This document shows positions 27,354 through 40,800 of a stretch of 64,000 nucleotides of DNA, in pieces. Made by a program: the position numbers and the translations under genes. How positions within the stretch are numbered: the stretch's first letter is position 1; each line of letters opens with the position of its first letter. This DNA comes from Oasisia sp. SBJ-2009 (taxonomy: Eukaryota; Annelida; Polychaeta; Sabellida; Siboglinidae). Below the pieces are notes generated by a model. It was not told the DNA's origin, searched no databases, and saw only the letters and a list, made by a program, of their open reading frames with translations. The stretch covers positions 508,201 to 572,200 of the forward strand of contig OZ024857.1 in assembly GCA_964017155.1 (NCBI GenBank). Direction: 5' to 3'.

Positions 27354-27644
27354 TCAAGTATCAAATGTTGGCAAAAATACTGATATAATAGCAACATTGA
27401 GGTGGGTCCGACTTGTACATAAGTGCCAAATAGTGAAATACTGAAAACAAATTGAGAGTATACGTGGTCGGCATAAACAAACTGTTTATCGCTCATTTCA
27501 TATGCACAGCGCAGTAACATGCACCTCTGCGCTTGCGAATGGCACAATTCGCGCTGTCTTTTCGACCTCAAAAGTTTGCCAAGACGCGCTGTTTATAAAA
27601 CATATATACGCGCAAGATGATTATAATTGAATTAATTAATTTAA
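27354..27644. repeat. Short unit 6 (291 bp, left arm deleted)
   Basis: Common junction and standard haplotype. With the next full unit it forms a 795-bp module (27354-28148) that is repeated immediately at 28149-28943. Confidence 0.94.
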
Positions 27645-28148
27645 TCAAGTATCAAATGTTGGCAAACATACTGATATAATAGCAACATTGAAGTGGGTCC
27701 GACTTGTACATAAGTGCCAAATAGTGAAATACTGAAAACAAATTGAGAGTATACGTGCTTTTATGAGAGATTGCGCGTGAAGGTACGCGCCCGCAAGTGT
27801 TGGCACTTATGTACAAGTCGGGCCCACCTCAATTTTGGTATTATAACTGTATTTTTGCCAACATTTGATACTTGATTTTGTTAATTCAATCAATTATAAT
27901 CATCTTGCGCATATTAATGTTTTATATACAGCGCGTCTTAGCAGACTTTTGAGGTCGAAAAGACAGCGTTGTCGGCATAAACAAACTGTTTATCGCTCAT
28001 TTCATATGCACAGCGCAGTAACATGCACCTCTGCGCTTTCGACTGGCACAATTCGCGCTGTCTTTTCGACCTCAACAGTTTGCCAAGACGCGCTGTTTAT
28101 AAAACATAAATACGCGCAAGATGATTATAATTGAATGAATTAATTTAA
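27645..28148. repeat. Single full unit between short units
   Basis: A1 haplotype with CAAACATACTG and CATTGAAGTGGG near its start, the usual signature of a full unit that follows a short one. It has a private CGCTTTCGACTGG at about 28035. Confidence 0.93.
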
Positions 28149-28439
28149 TCAAGTATCAAATGTTGGCAAAAATACTGATATAATAGCAACATTGAGGTGG
28201 GTCCGACTTGTACATAAGTGCCAAATAGTGAAATACTGAAAACAAATTGAGAGTATACGTGGTCGGCATAAACAAACTGTTTATCGCTCATTTCATATGC
28301 ACAGCGCAGTAACATGCACCTCTGCGCTTGCGAATGGCACAATTCGCGCTGTCTTTTCGACCTCAAAAGTTTGCCAAGACGCGCTGTTTATAAAACATAT
28401 ATACGCGCAAGATGATTATAATTGAATTAATTAATTTAA
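28149..28439. repeat. Short unit 7 (291 bp, left arm deleted)
   Basis: Common junction and standard haplotype; second copy of the 795-bp short-plus-full module. Confidence 0.94.
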
Positions 28440-30962
28440 TCAAGTATCAAATGTTGGCAAACATACTGATATAATAGCAACATTGAAGTGGGTCCGACTT
28501 GTACATAAGTGCCAAATAGTGAAATACTGAAAACAAATTGAGAGTATACGTGCTTTTATGAGAGATTGCGCGTGAAGGTACGCGCCCGCAAGTGTTGGCA
28601 CTTATGTACAAGTCGGGCCCACCTCAATTTTGGTATTATAACTGTATTTTTGCCAACATTTGATACTTGATTTTGTTAATTCAATCAATTATAATCATCT
28701 TGCGCATATTAATGTTTTATATACAGCGCGTCTTAGCAGACTTTTGAGGTCGAAAAGACAGCGTTGTCGGCATAAACAAACTGTTTATCGCTCATTTCAT
28801 ATGCACAGCGCAGTAACATGCACCTCTGCGCTTGCGACTGGCACAATTCGCGCTGTCTTTTCGACCTCAACAGTTTGCCAAGACGCGCTGTTTATAAAAC
28901 ATAAATACGCGCAAGATGATTATAATTGAATGAATTAATTTAATCAAGTATCAAATGTTGGCAAAAATACTGATATAATAGCAACATTGAGGTGGGTCCG
29001 ACTTGTACATAAGTGCCAAATAGTGAAATACTGAAAACAAATTGAGAGCATACGTGCTTTTATGAGAGAGTGCGCGTGAAGTTGCGCGCCCGCAAGTGTA
29101 GGCATTAACGTACAAGTCCGGCCCACCTCAATTTTGGTATTATAACTGTATCTTTGCTAACATTTGATACTTGATTTTGTTAATTCAATCAATTATAATC
29201 ATCTTGCGCATATTAATGTTTTATATACAGCGCGTTCTAGCAGACTTTTGAGGTCGAAAAGACAGCGTGGTCGGCATAAACAAACTGTTTATCGCTCATT
29301 TAATATGCACAGCGCAGTAACATGCACCTCTTCGCTTGCGACTGGCACAATTCGCGCTGTCTTTTCGACCTCAAAAGTTTGCTAAGACGCGCTGTTTATA
29401 AAACATAAATACGCGCAAGATGATTATAATTGAATGAATTAATTTAATCAAGTATCAAATGTTGGCAAAAATACTGATATAATAGCAACATTGAGGTGGG
29501 TCTGACTTGTACATAAGTGCCAAATAGTGAAATACTTAAAACAAATTGAGAGTATACGTGCTTTTATGAGAGAGTGCGCGTGAAGTTGCGCGCCCGCAAG
29601 TGTAGGCATTGATGTACAAGTCGGGCCCACCTCAATTTTGGTATTATAACTGTATCTTTGCCAACATTTGATACTTGCTTTTGTTAATTCAATCAATTAT
29701 AATCATCTTGCGCATATATATGTTTTATAACCAGCGCGTCTCAGCAGATTTTAAGGTCGAAAAGACAGCGTGGTCGGCATAAACCCATTGTTTATCGCTC
29801 AATTCATATGCACAGCGGAGTAACATGCACCGCTGCGCTTGGGACTGGCAAAAATCGCGCTGTCTTTTCGACCTCAAAAGTTTGCCAAGACGCGCTGTTT
29901 ATAAAACATAAATACGCGCAAGATGATTAAAATTGAATGAGTTAATTTAATCAAGTATCAAATGTTGGCAAAAATACTGATATAATAGCAACATTGAGAT
30001 GGGTCCGACTTGTACATAAGTGCCAAATAGTGAAATACTGAAAACAAATTGAGAGTATACGTGATTTTATTTATGAAAGAGTGCGCGTGAAGGTACGCGT
30101 CCGCATGTGTTGGCACTTATGTACAAGTCGGGCCCACCTCAATTTTGGTATTATAACTGGATTTTTGCCAACATTTGGTACTTGATTTTGTTAATTCAAT
30201 CAATTATAATCATCTTGCGCATATATATGTTTTATAACCAGCGCGTCTCAGCAGACTTTTAAGGTCGAAAAGACAGCGTGGTCGGCATAAACAAATTGTG
30301 TATCGCTCAATTCATATGCACAGCGCAGTAACATGCACCGCTGCGCTTGCGACTGGCACAAATCGCGCTGTCTTTTCGACCTCAAAAGTTTGCCAAGACG
30401 CGCTGTTTATAAAACATATATACGCGCAAGATGATTATAATTGAATGAATTAATTTAATCAAGTATCAAATGTTGGCAAAAATACTGATATAATAGCAAC
30501 ATTGAGGTGGGTCCCACTTGTACATAAGTGCCAAATAGTGAAATACTGAAAACAAATTGAGAGTATACGTGCTTTTATGAGAGAGTGCGCGTGAAGTTGC
30601 GCGCCCGCAAGTGTAGGCATTAATGTACAAGTCGGGCCCACCTCAATTTTGGTATTATAACTGTATCTTTGCTAACATTTGATACTTGATTTTGTTAATT
30701 CAATCAATTATAATCATCTTGCGCATATTAATGTTTTATATACAGCGCGTCTTAGCAGACTTTTGAGGTCGAAAAGACAGCGTGGTCGGCATAAACAAAC
30801 TGTTTATCGCTCATTTCATATGCACAGCGCAGTAACATGCACCTCTTCGCTTGCGACTGGCACAATTCGCGCTGTCTTTTCGACCTCAACAGTTTGCCAA
30901 GACGCGCTGTTTATAAAACATAAATACGCGCAAGATGATTATAATTGAATGAATTAATTGAA
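28440..30962. repeat. Run of 5 full units
   Basis: Units begin at 28440, 28944, 29448, 29951 and 30459, haplotypes A1, A1, A2, A2, A1. The ordered set (short, full, short, full, GTTCTAG unit, CCCATTG unit, 508-bp unit, GGTCCCAC unit) is the same cassette that appears at 46962-50568 and 55187-58793. The 29448 unit has private GCTTGGGACTGGCAAAAA. Confidence 0.92.
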
Positions 30963-31253
30963 TCAAGTATCAAATGTTGGCAAAAATACTGATATAATAG
31001 CAACATTGAGGTGGGTCCGACTTGTACATAAGTGCCAAATAGTGAAATACTGAAAACAAATTGAGAGTATACGTGGTCGGCATAAACAAACTGTTTATCG
31101 CTCATTTCATATGCACAGCGCAGTAACATGCACCTCTGCGCTTCCGAATGGCACTATTCGCGCTGTCTTTTCGACCTCAAAAGTTTGCCAAGACGCGCTG
31201 TTTATAAAACATATATACGCGCAAGATGATTATAATTGAATTAATTAATTTAA
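30963..31253. repeat. Short unit 8 (291 bp, left arm deleted)
   Basis: Common junction, with private changes CTTCCGAATGGCACTATTC. It is preceded by GAATTAATTGAATC instead of GAATTAATTTAATC. Confidence 0.93.
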
Positions 31254-32261
31254 TCAAGTATCAAATGTTGGCAAACATACTGATATAATAGCAACATTGA
31301 AGTGGGTCCGACTTGTACATAAGTGCCAAATAGTGAAATACTGAAAACAAATTGAGAGTATACGTGCTTTTATGAGAGATTGCGCGTGAAGGTACGCGCC
31401 CGCAAGTGTTGGCACTTATGTACAAGTCGGGCCCACCTCAATTTTGGTATTATAACTGTATTTTTGCCAACATTTGATACTTGATTTTGTTAATTCAATC
31501 AATTATAATCATCTTGCGCATATTAATGTTTTATATACAGCGCGTCTTAGCAGACTTTTGAGGTCGAAAAGACAGCGTTGTCGGCATAAACAAACTGTTT
31601 ATCGCTCATTTCATATGCACAGCGCAGTAACATGCACCTCTGCGCTTGCGACTGGCACAATTCGCGCTGTCTTTTCGACCTCAACAGTTTGCCAAGACGC
31701 GCTGTTTATAAAACATAAATACGCGCAAGATGATTATAATTGAATGAATTAATTTAATCAAGTATCAAATGTTGGCAAAAATACTGATATAATAGCAACA
31801 TTGAGGTGGGTCCGACTTGTACATAAGTGCCAAATAGTGAAATACTGAAAACAAATTGAGAGCATACGTGCTTTTATGAGAGAGTGCGCGTGAAGTTGCG
31901 CGCCCGCAAGTGTAGGCATTAACGTACAAGTCCGGCCCACCTCAATTTTGGTATTATAACTGTATCTTTGCTAACATTTGATACTTGATTTTGTTAATTC
32001 AATCAATTATAATCATCTTGCGCATATTAATGTTTTATATACAGCGCGTTCTAGCAGACTTTTGAGGTCGAAAAGACAGCGTGGTCGGCATAAACAAACT
32101 GTTTATCGCTCATTTAATATGCACAGCGCAGTAACATGCACCTCTTCGCTTGCGACTGGCACAATTCGCGCTGTCTTTTCGACCTCAAAAGTTTGCTAAG
32201 ACGCGCTGTTTATAAAACATAAATACGCGCAAGATGATTATAATTGAATGAATTAATTTAA

Positions 32262-32762
32262 TCAAGTATCAAATGTTGGCAAAAATACTGATATAATAGC
32301 AACATTGAGGTGGGTCTGATTTGTACATAAGTGCCAAATAGTGAAATACTTAAAACAAATTGAGAGTATACGTGCTTTTATGAGAGAGTGCGCGTGAAGT
32401 TGCGCGCCCGCAAGTGTAGGCATTGATGTACAAGTCGGGCCCACCTCAATTTTGGTATTATAACTGTATCTTTGCCAACATTTGATACTTGCTTTTGTTA
32501 ATTCAATCAATTATAATCATCTTGCGCATATATATGTTTTATAACCAGCGCGTCTCAGCAGATTTTAAGGTCGAAAAGACAGCGTGGTCGGCATAAACCC
32601 ATTGTTTATCGCTCAATTCATATGCACAGCGGAGTAACATGCACCGCTGCGCTTGCGACTGGCACAAATCGCGCTGTCTTTTCGACCTCAAAAGTTTGCC
32701 AAGACGCGCTGTTTATAAAACAAATACGCGCAAGATGATTAAAATTGAATGAGTTAATTTAA
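32262..32762. repeat. Marker unit with 3-bp right-arm deletion (501 bp)
   Basis: It reads AAAACAAATACGCGC where most units read AAAACATAAATACGCGC, and carries CCCATTG, ACTTAAAAC and CTTGCTTTTG. The deletion recurs in the equivalent units at 36799, 49056 and 57281, but not in the related units at 22820 and 29448. It therefore arose on that lineage and spread by block duplication. Confidence 0.88.
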
Positions 32763-33270
32763 TCAAGTATCAAATGTTGGCAAAAATACTGATATAATAG
32801 CAACATTGAGATGGGTCCGACTTGTACATAAGTGCCAAATAGTGAAATACTGAAAACAAATTGAGAGTATACGTGATTTTATTTATGAAAGAGTGCGCGT
32901 GAAGGTACGCGTCCGCATGTGTTGGCACTTATGTACAAGTCGGGCCCACCTCAATTTTGGTATTATAACTGGATTTTTGCCAACATTTGGTACTTGATTT
33001 TGTTAATTCAATCAATTATAATCATCTTGCGCATATATATGTTTTATAACCAGCGCGTCTCAGCAGACTTTTAAGGTCGAAAAGACAGCGTGGTCGGCAT
33101 AAACAAATTGTGTATCGCTCAATTCATATGCACAGCGCAGTAACATGCACCGCTGCGCTTGCGACTGGCACAAATCGCGCTGTCTTTTCGACCTCAAAAG
33201 TTTGCCAAGACGCGCTGTTTATAAAACATATATACGCGCAAGATGATTATAATTGAATGAATTAATTTAA
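32763..33270. repeat. Marker unit with 4-bp loop-B insertion (508 bp)
   Basis: It reads GTGATTTTATTTATGAAAG in loop B, ACGCGTCCGCATGTG, and AACTGGATTTTTGCC in the left arm. The same type occurs at 23323, 29951, 37300, 49557 and 57782. The 23323 copy differs downstream by being an A1/A2 chimera, while the other five have an A2 loop with TTGTGTATC. Confidence 0.88.
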
Positions 33271-34278
33271 TCAAGTATCAAATGTTGGCAAAAATACTGA
33301 TATAATAGCAACATTGAGGTGGGTCCCACTTGTACATAAGTGCCAAATAGTGAAATACTGAAAACAAATTGAGAGTATACGTGCTTTTATGAGAGAGTGC
33401 GCGTGAAGTTGCGCGCCCGCAAGTGTAGGCATTAATGTACAAGTCGGGCCCACCTCAATTTTGGTATTATAACTGTATCTTTGCTAACATTTGATACTTG
33501 ATTTTGTTAATTCAATCAATTATAATCATCTTGCGCATATTAATGTTTTATATACAGCGCGTCTTAGCAGACTTTTGAGGTCGAAAAGACAGCGTGGTCG
33601 GCATAAACAAACTGTTTATCGCTCATTTCATATGCACAGCGCAGTAACATGCACCTCTTCGCTTGCGACTGGCACAATTCGCGCTGTCTTTTCGACCTCA
33701 ACAGTTTGCCAAGACGCGCTGTTTATAAAACATAAATACGCGCAAGATGATTATAATTGAATTAATTAATTTAATCAAGTATCAAATGTTGGCAAAAATA
33801 CTGATATAATAGCAACATTGAGGTGGGTCCGACTTGTACATAAGTGCCAAATAGTGAAATATTGAAAACAAATTGAGAGTATACGTGCTTTTATGAGAGA
33901 GTGCGCGTGAAGTTGCGCGCCCGCAAGTGTAGGCATTGATGTACAAGTCGGGCCCACCTCAATTTTGGTATTATAACTGTATCTTTGCCAACATTTTATA
34001 CTTGATTTTGTTAATTCAATCAATTATAATCATCTTGCGCATATATATGTTTTATAACCAGCGCGTCTCAGCAGACTTTTAAGGTCGAAAAGACAGCGTG
34101 GTCGGCATAAACAAATTGTTTATCGCTCAATTCATATGCACAGCGCAGTAACATGCACCGCTGCGCTTGCGACTGGCACAAATCGCGCTGTCTTTTCGAC
34201 CTCAAAAGTTTGCCAAGACGCGCTGTTTATAAAACATAAATACGCGCAAGATGATTAAAATTGAATGAATTAATTTAA

Positions 34279-37200
34279 TCAAGTATCAAATGTTGGCAAA
34301 AATACTGATATAATAGCAACATTGAGGTGGGTCCGACTTGTACATAAGTGCCAAATAGTGAAATACTGAAAACAAATTGAGAGTATACGTGCTTTTATGA
34401 GAGAGTGCGCGTGAAGGTACGCGCCCGCAAGTGTTGGCACTTATGTACAAGTCGGGCCCACCTCAATTTTGGTATTATAACTGTATTTTTGCCAACATTT
34501 GATACTTGATTTTGTTAATTCAATCAATTATAATCATCTTGCGCATATTAATGTTTTATATACAGCGCGTCTTAGCAGACTTTTGAGGTCGAAAAGACAG
34601 CGTTGTCGGCATAAACAAACTGTTTATCGCTCATTTCATATGCACAGCGCAGTAACATGCACCTCTGCGCTTGCGACTGGCACAATTCGCGCTGTCTTTT
34701 CGACCTCAACAGTTTGCCAAGACGCGCTGTTTATAAAACATAAATACGCGCAAGATGATTATAATTGAATGAATTAATTTAATCAAGTATCAAATGTTGG
34801 CAAAAATACTGATATAATAGCAACATTGAGGTGGGTCCGACTTGTACATAAGTGCCAAATAGTGAAATACTGAAAACAAATTGAGAGCATACGTGCTTTT
34901 ATGAGAGAGTGCGCGTGAAGTTGCGCGCCCGCAAGTGTAGGCATTAACGTACAAGTCCGGCCCACCTCAATTTTGGTATTATAACTGTATCTTTGCTAAC
35001 ATTTGATACTTGATTTTGTTAATTCAATCAATTATAATCATCTTGCGCATATTAATGTTTTATATACAGCGCGTTCTAGCAGACTTTTGAGGTCGAAAAG
35101 ACAGCGTGGTCGGCATAAACAAACTGTTTATCGCTCATTTAATATGCACAGCGCAGTAACATGCACCTCTTCGCTTGCGACTGGCACAATTCGCGCTGTC
35201 TTTTCGACCTCAAAAGTTTGCTAAGACGCGCTGTTTATAAAACATAAATATGCGCAAGATGATTATAATTGAATGAATTAATTTAATCAAGTATCAAATG
35301 TTGGCAAAAATACTGATATAATAGCAACATTGAGGTGGGTCCGACTTGTACATAAGTGCCAAATAGTGAAATATTGAAAACAAATTGAGAGTATACGTGC
35401 TTTTATGAGAGAGTGCGCGTGAAGTTGCGCGCCCGCAAGTGTAGGCATTGATGTACAAGTCGGGCCCACCTCAATTTTGGTATTATAACTGTATCTTTGC
35501 CAACATTTTATACTTGATTTTGTTAATTCAATCAATTATAATCATCTTGCGCATATATATGTTTTATAACCAGCGCGTCTCAGCAGACTTTTAAGGTCGA
35601 AAAGACAGCGTGGTCGGCATAAACAAATTGTTTATCGCTCAATTCATATGCACAGCGCAGTAACATGCACCGCTGCGCTTGCGACTGGCACAAATCGCGC
35701 TGTCTTTTCGACCTCAAAAGTTTGCCAAGACGCGCTGTTTATAAAACATAAATACGCGCAAGATGATTAAAATTGAATGAATTAATTTAATCAAGTATCA
35801 AATGTTGGCAAAAATACTGATATAATAGCAACATTGAGGTGGGTCCGACTTGTACATAAGTGCCAAATAGTGAAATACTGAAAACAAATTGAGAGTATAC
35901 GTGCTTTTATGAGAGAGTGCGCGTGAAGGTACGCGCCCGCAAGTGTTGGCACTTATGTACAAGTCGGGCCCACCTCAATTTTGGTATTATAACTGTATTT
36001 TTGCCAACATTTGATACTTGATTTTGTTAATTCAATCAATTATAATCATCTTGCGCATATTAATGTTTTATATACAGCGCGTCTTAGCAGACTTTTGAGG
36101 TCGAAAAGACAGCGTTGTCGGCATAAACAAACTGTTTATCGCTCATTTCATATGCACAGCGCAGTAACATGCACCTCTGCGCTTGCGACTGGCACAATTC
36201 GCGCTGTCTTTTCGACCTCAACAGTTTGCCAAGACGCGCTGTTTATAAAACATAAATACGCGCAAGATGATTATAATTGAATGAATTAATTTAATCAAGT
36301 ATCAAATGTTGGCAAAAATACTGATATAATAGCAACATTGAGGTGGGTCCGACTTGTACATAAGTGCCAAATAGTGAAATACTGAAAACAAATTGAGAGC
36401 ATACGTGCTTTTATGAGAGAGTGCGCGTGAAGTTGCGCGCCCGCAAGTGTAGGCATTAACGTACAAGTCCGGCCCACCTCAATTTTGGTATTATAACTGT
36501 ATCTTTGCTAACATTTGATACTTGATTTTGTTAATTCAATCAATTATAATCATCTTGCGCATATTAATGTTTTATATACAGCGCGTTCTAGCAGACTTTT
36601 GAGGTCGAAAAGACAGCGTGGTCGGCATAAACAAACTGTTTATCGCTCATTTAATATGCACAGCGCAGTAACATGCACCTCTTCGCTTGCGACTGGCACA
36701 ATTCGCGCTGTCTTTTCGACCTCAAAAGTTTGCTAAGACGCGCTGTTTATAAAACATAAATACGCGCAAGATGATTATAATTGAATGAATTAATTTAATC
36801 AAGTATCAAATGTTGGCAAAAATACTGATATAATAGCAACATTGAGGTGGGTCTGACTTGTACATAAGTGCCAAATAGTGAAATACTTAAAACAAATTGA
36901 GAGTATACGTGCTTTTATGAGAGAGTGCGCGTGAAGTTGCGCGCCCGCAAGTGTAGGCATTGATGTACAAGTCGGGCCCACCTCAATTTTGGTATTATAA
37001 CTGTATCTTTGCCAACATTTGATACTTGCTTTTGTTAATTCAATCAATTATAATCATCTTGCGCATATATATGTTTTATAACCAGCGCGTCTCAGCAGAT
37101 TTTAAGGTCGAAAAGACAGCGTGGTCGGCATAAACCCATTGTTTATCGCTCAATTCATATGCACAGCGGAGTAACATGCACCGCTGCGCTTGCGACTGGC

Positions 37201-37299
37201 ACAAATCGCGCTGTCTTTTCGACCTCAAAAGTTTGCCAAGACGCGCTGTTTATAAAACAAATACGCGCAAGATGATTAAAATTGAATGAGTTAATTTAA
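34279..37299. repeat. Three-unit (1512-bp) tandem duplication
   Basis: Units 34279, 34783 and 35287 (A1, A1 with GTTCTAG, A2) are followed 1512 bp later by 35791, 36295 and 36799 in the same order. The third members differ (35287 has GAAATATTG and TTTTATACTTG; 36799 has ACTTAAAAC and CTTGCTTTTG), so the duplication boundary lies within that unit. Confidence 0.75.
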
Positions 37300-37807
37300 T
37301 CAAGTATCAAATGTTGGCAAAAATACTGATATAATAGCAACATTGAGATGGGTCCGACTTGTACATAAGTGCCAAATAGTGAAATACTGAAAACAAATTG
37401 AGAGTATACGTGATTTTATTTATGAAAGAGTGCGCGTGAAGGTACGCGTCCGCATGTGTTGGCACTTATGTACAAGTCGGGCCCACCTCAATTTTGGTAT
37501 TATAACTGGATTTTTGCCAACATTTGGTACTTGATTTTGTTAATTCAATCAATTATAATCATCTTGCGCATATATATGTTTTATAACCAGCGCGTCTCAG
37601 CAGACTTTTAAGGTCGAAAAGACAGCGTGGTCGGCATAAACAAATTGTGTATCGCTCAATTCATATGCACAGCGCAGTAACATGCACCGCTGCGCTTGCG
37701 ACTGGCACAAATCGCGCTGTCTTTTCGACCTCAAAAGTTTGCCAAGACGCGCTGTTTATAAAACATATATACGCGCAAGATGATTATAATTGAATGAATT
37801 AATTTAA

Positions 37808-40800
37808 TCAAGTATCAAATGTTGGCAAAAATACTGATATAATAGCAACATTGAGGTGGGTCCCACTTGTACATAAGTGCCAAATAGTGAAATACTGAAA
37901 ACAAATTGAGAGTATACGTGCTTTTATGAGAGAGTGCGCGTGAAGTTGCGCGCCCGCAAGTGTAGGCATTAATGTACAAGTCGGGCCCACCTCAATTTTG
38001 GTATTATAACTGTATCTTTGCTAACATTTGATACTTGATTTTGTTAATTCAATCAATTATAATCATCTTGCGCATATTAATGTTTTATATACAGCGCGTC
38101 TTAGCAGACTTTTGAGGTCGAAAAGACAGCGTGGTCGGCATAAACAAACTGTTTATCGCTCATTTCATATGCACAGCGCAGTAACATGCACCTCTTCGCT
38201 TGCGACTGGCACAATTCGCGCTGTCTTTTCGACCTCAACAGTTTGCCAAGACGCGCTGTTTATAAAACATAAATACGCGCAAGATGATTATAATTGAATT
38301 AATTAATTTAATCAAGTATCAAATGTTGGCAAAAATACTGATATAATAGCAACATTGAGGTGGGTCCGACTTGTACATAAGTGCCAAATAGTGAAATATT
38401 GAAAACAAATTGAGAGTATACGTGCTTTTATGAGAGAGTGCGCGTGAAGTTGCGCGCCCGCAAGTGTAGGCATTGATGTACAAGTCGGGCCCACCTCAAT
38501 TTTGGTATTATAACTGTATCTTTGCCAACATTTTATACTTGATTTTGTTAATTCAATCAATTATAATCATCTTGCGCATATATATGTTTTATAACCAGCG
38601 CGTCTCAGCAGACTTTTAAGGTCGAAAAGACAGCGTGGTCGGCATAAACAAATTGTTTATCGCTCAATTCATATGCACAGCGCAGTAACATGCACCGCTG
38701 CGCTTGCGACTGGCACAAATCGCGCTGTCTTTTCGACCTCAAAAGTTTGCCAAGACGCGCTGTTTATAAAACATAAATACGCGCAAGATGATTAAAATTG
38801 AATGAATTAATTTAATCAAGTATCAAATGTTGGCAAAAATACTGATATAATAGCAACATTGAGGTGGGTCCGACTTGTACATAAGTGCCAAATAGTGAAA
38901 TACTGAAAACAAATTGAGAGTATACGTGCTTTTATGAGAGAGTGCGCGTGAAGGTACGCGCCCGCAAGTGTTGGCACTTATGTACAAGTCGGGCCCACCT
39001 CAATTTTGGTATTATAACTGTATCTTTGCCAACATGTTATACTTGATTTTGTTAATTCAATCAATTATAATCATCTTGCGCATATATATGTTTTATAACC
39101 AGCGCGTCTCAGCAGACTTTTAAGGTCGAAAAGACAGCGTGGTCGGCATAAACAAATTGTGTATCGCTCAATTCATATGCACAGCGCAGTAACATGCACC
39201 GCTGCGCTTGCGACTGGCACAAATCGCGCTGTCTTTTCGACCTCAAAAGTTTGCCAAGACGCGCTGTTTATAAAACATATATACGCGCAAGATGATTATA
39301 ATTGAATGAATTAATTTAATCAAGTATCAAATGTTGGCAAAAATACTGATATAATAGCAACATTGAGGTGGGTCCCACTTGTACATAAGTGCCAAATAGT
39401 GAAATACTGAAAACAAATTGAGAGTATACGTGCTTTTATGAGAGAGTGCGCGTGAAGTTGCGCGCCCGCAAGTGTAGGCATTAATGTACAAGTCGGGCCC
39501 ACCTCAATTTTGGTATTATAACTGTATCTTTGCTAACATTTGATACTTGATTTTGTTAATTCAATCAATTATAATCATCTTGCGCATATTAATGTTTTAT
39601 ATACAGCGCGTCTTAGCAGACTTTTGAGGTCGAAAAGACAGCGTGGTCGGCATAAACAAACTGTTTATCGCTCATTTCATATGCACAGCGCAGTAACATG
39701 CACCTCTTCGCTTGCGACTGGCACAATTCGCGCTGTCTTTTCGACCTCAACAGTTTGCCAAGACGCGCTGTTTATAAAACATAAATACGCGCAAGATGAT
39801 TATAATTGAATTAATTAATTTAATCAAGTATCAAATGTTGGCAAAAATACTGATATAATAGCAACATTGAGGTGGGTCCGACTTGTACATAAGTGCCAAA
39901 TAGTGAAATATTGAAAACAAATTGAGAGTATACGTGCTTTTATGAGAGAGTGCGCGTGAAGTTGCGCGCCCGCAAGTGTAGGCATTGATGTACAAGTCGG
40001 GCCCACCTCAATTTTGGTATTATAACTGTATCTTTGCCAACATTTTATACTTGATTTTGTTAATTCAATCAATTATAATCATCTTGCGCATATATATGTT
40101 TTATAACCAGCGCGTCTCAGCAGACTTTTAAGGTCGAAAAGACAGCGTGGTCGGCATAAACAAATTGTTTATCGCTCAATTCATATGCACAGCGCAGTAA
40201 CATGCACCGCTGCGCTTGCGACTGGCACAAATCGCGCTGTCTTTTCGACCTCAAAAGTTTGCCAAGACGCGCTGTTTATAAAACATAAATACGCGCAAGA
40301 TGATTAAAATTGAATGAATTAATTTAATCAAGTATCAAATGTTGGCAAAAATACTGATATAATAGCAACATTGAGGTGGGTCCGACTTGTACATAAGTGC
40401 CAAATAGTGAAATACTGAAAACAAATTGAGAGTATACGTGCTTTTATGAGAGAGTGCGCGTGAAGGTACGCGCCCGCAAGTGTTGGCACTTATGTACAAG
40501 TCGGGCCCACCTCAATTTTGGTATTATAACTGTATCTTTGCCAACATGTTATACTTGATTTTGTTAATTCAATCAATTATAATCATCTTGCGCATATATA
40601 TGTTTTATAACCAGCGCGTCTCAGCAGACTTTTAAGGTCGAAAAGACAGCGTGGTCGGCATAAACAAATTGTGTATCGCTCAATTCATATGCACAGCGCA
40701 GTAACATGCACCGCTGCGCTTGCGACTGGCACAAATCGCGCTGTCTTTTCGACCTCAAAAGTTTGCCAAGACGCGCTGTTTATAAAACATATATACGCGC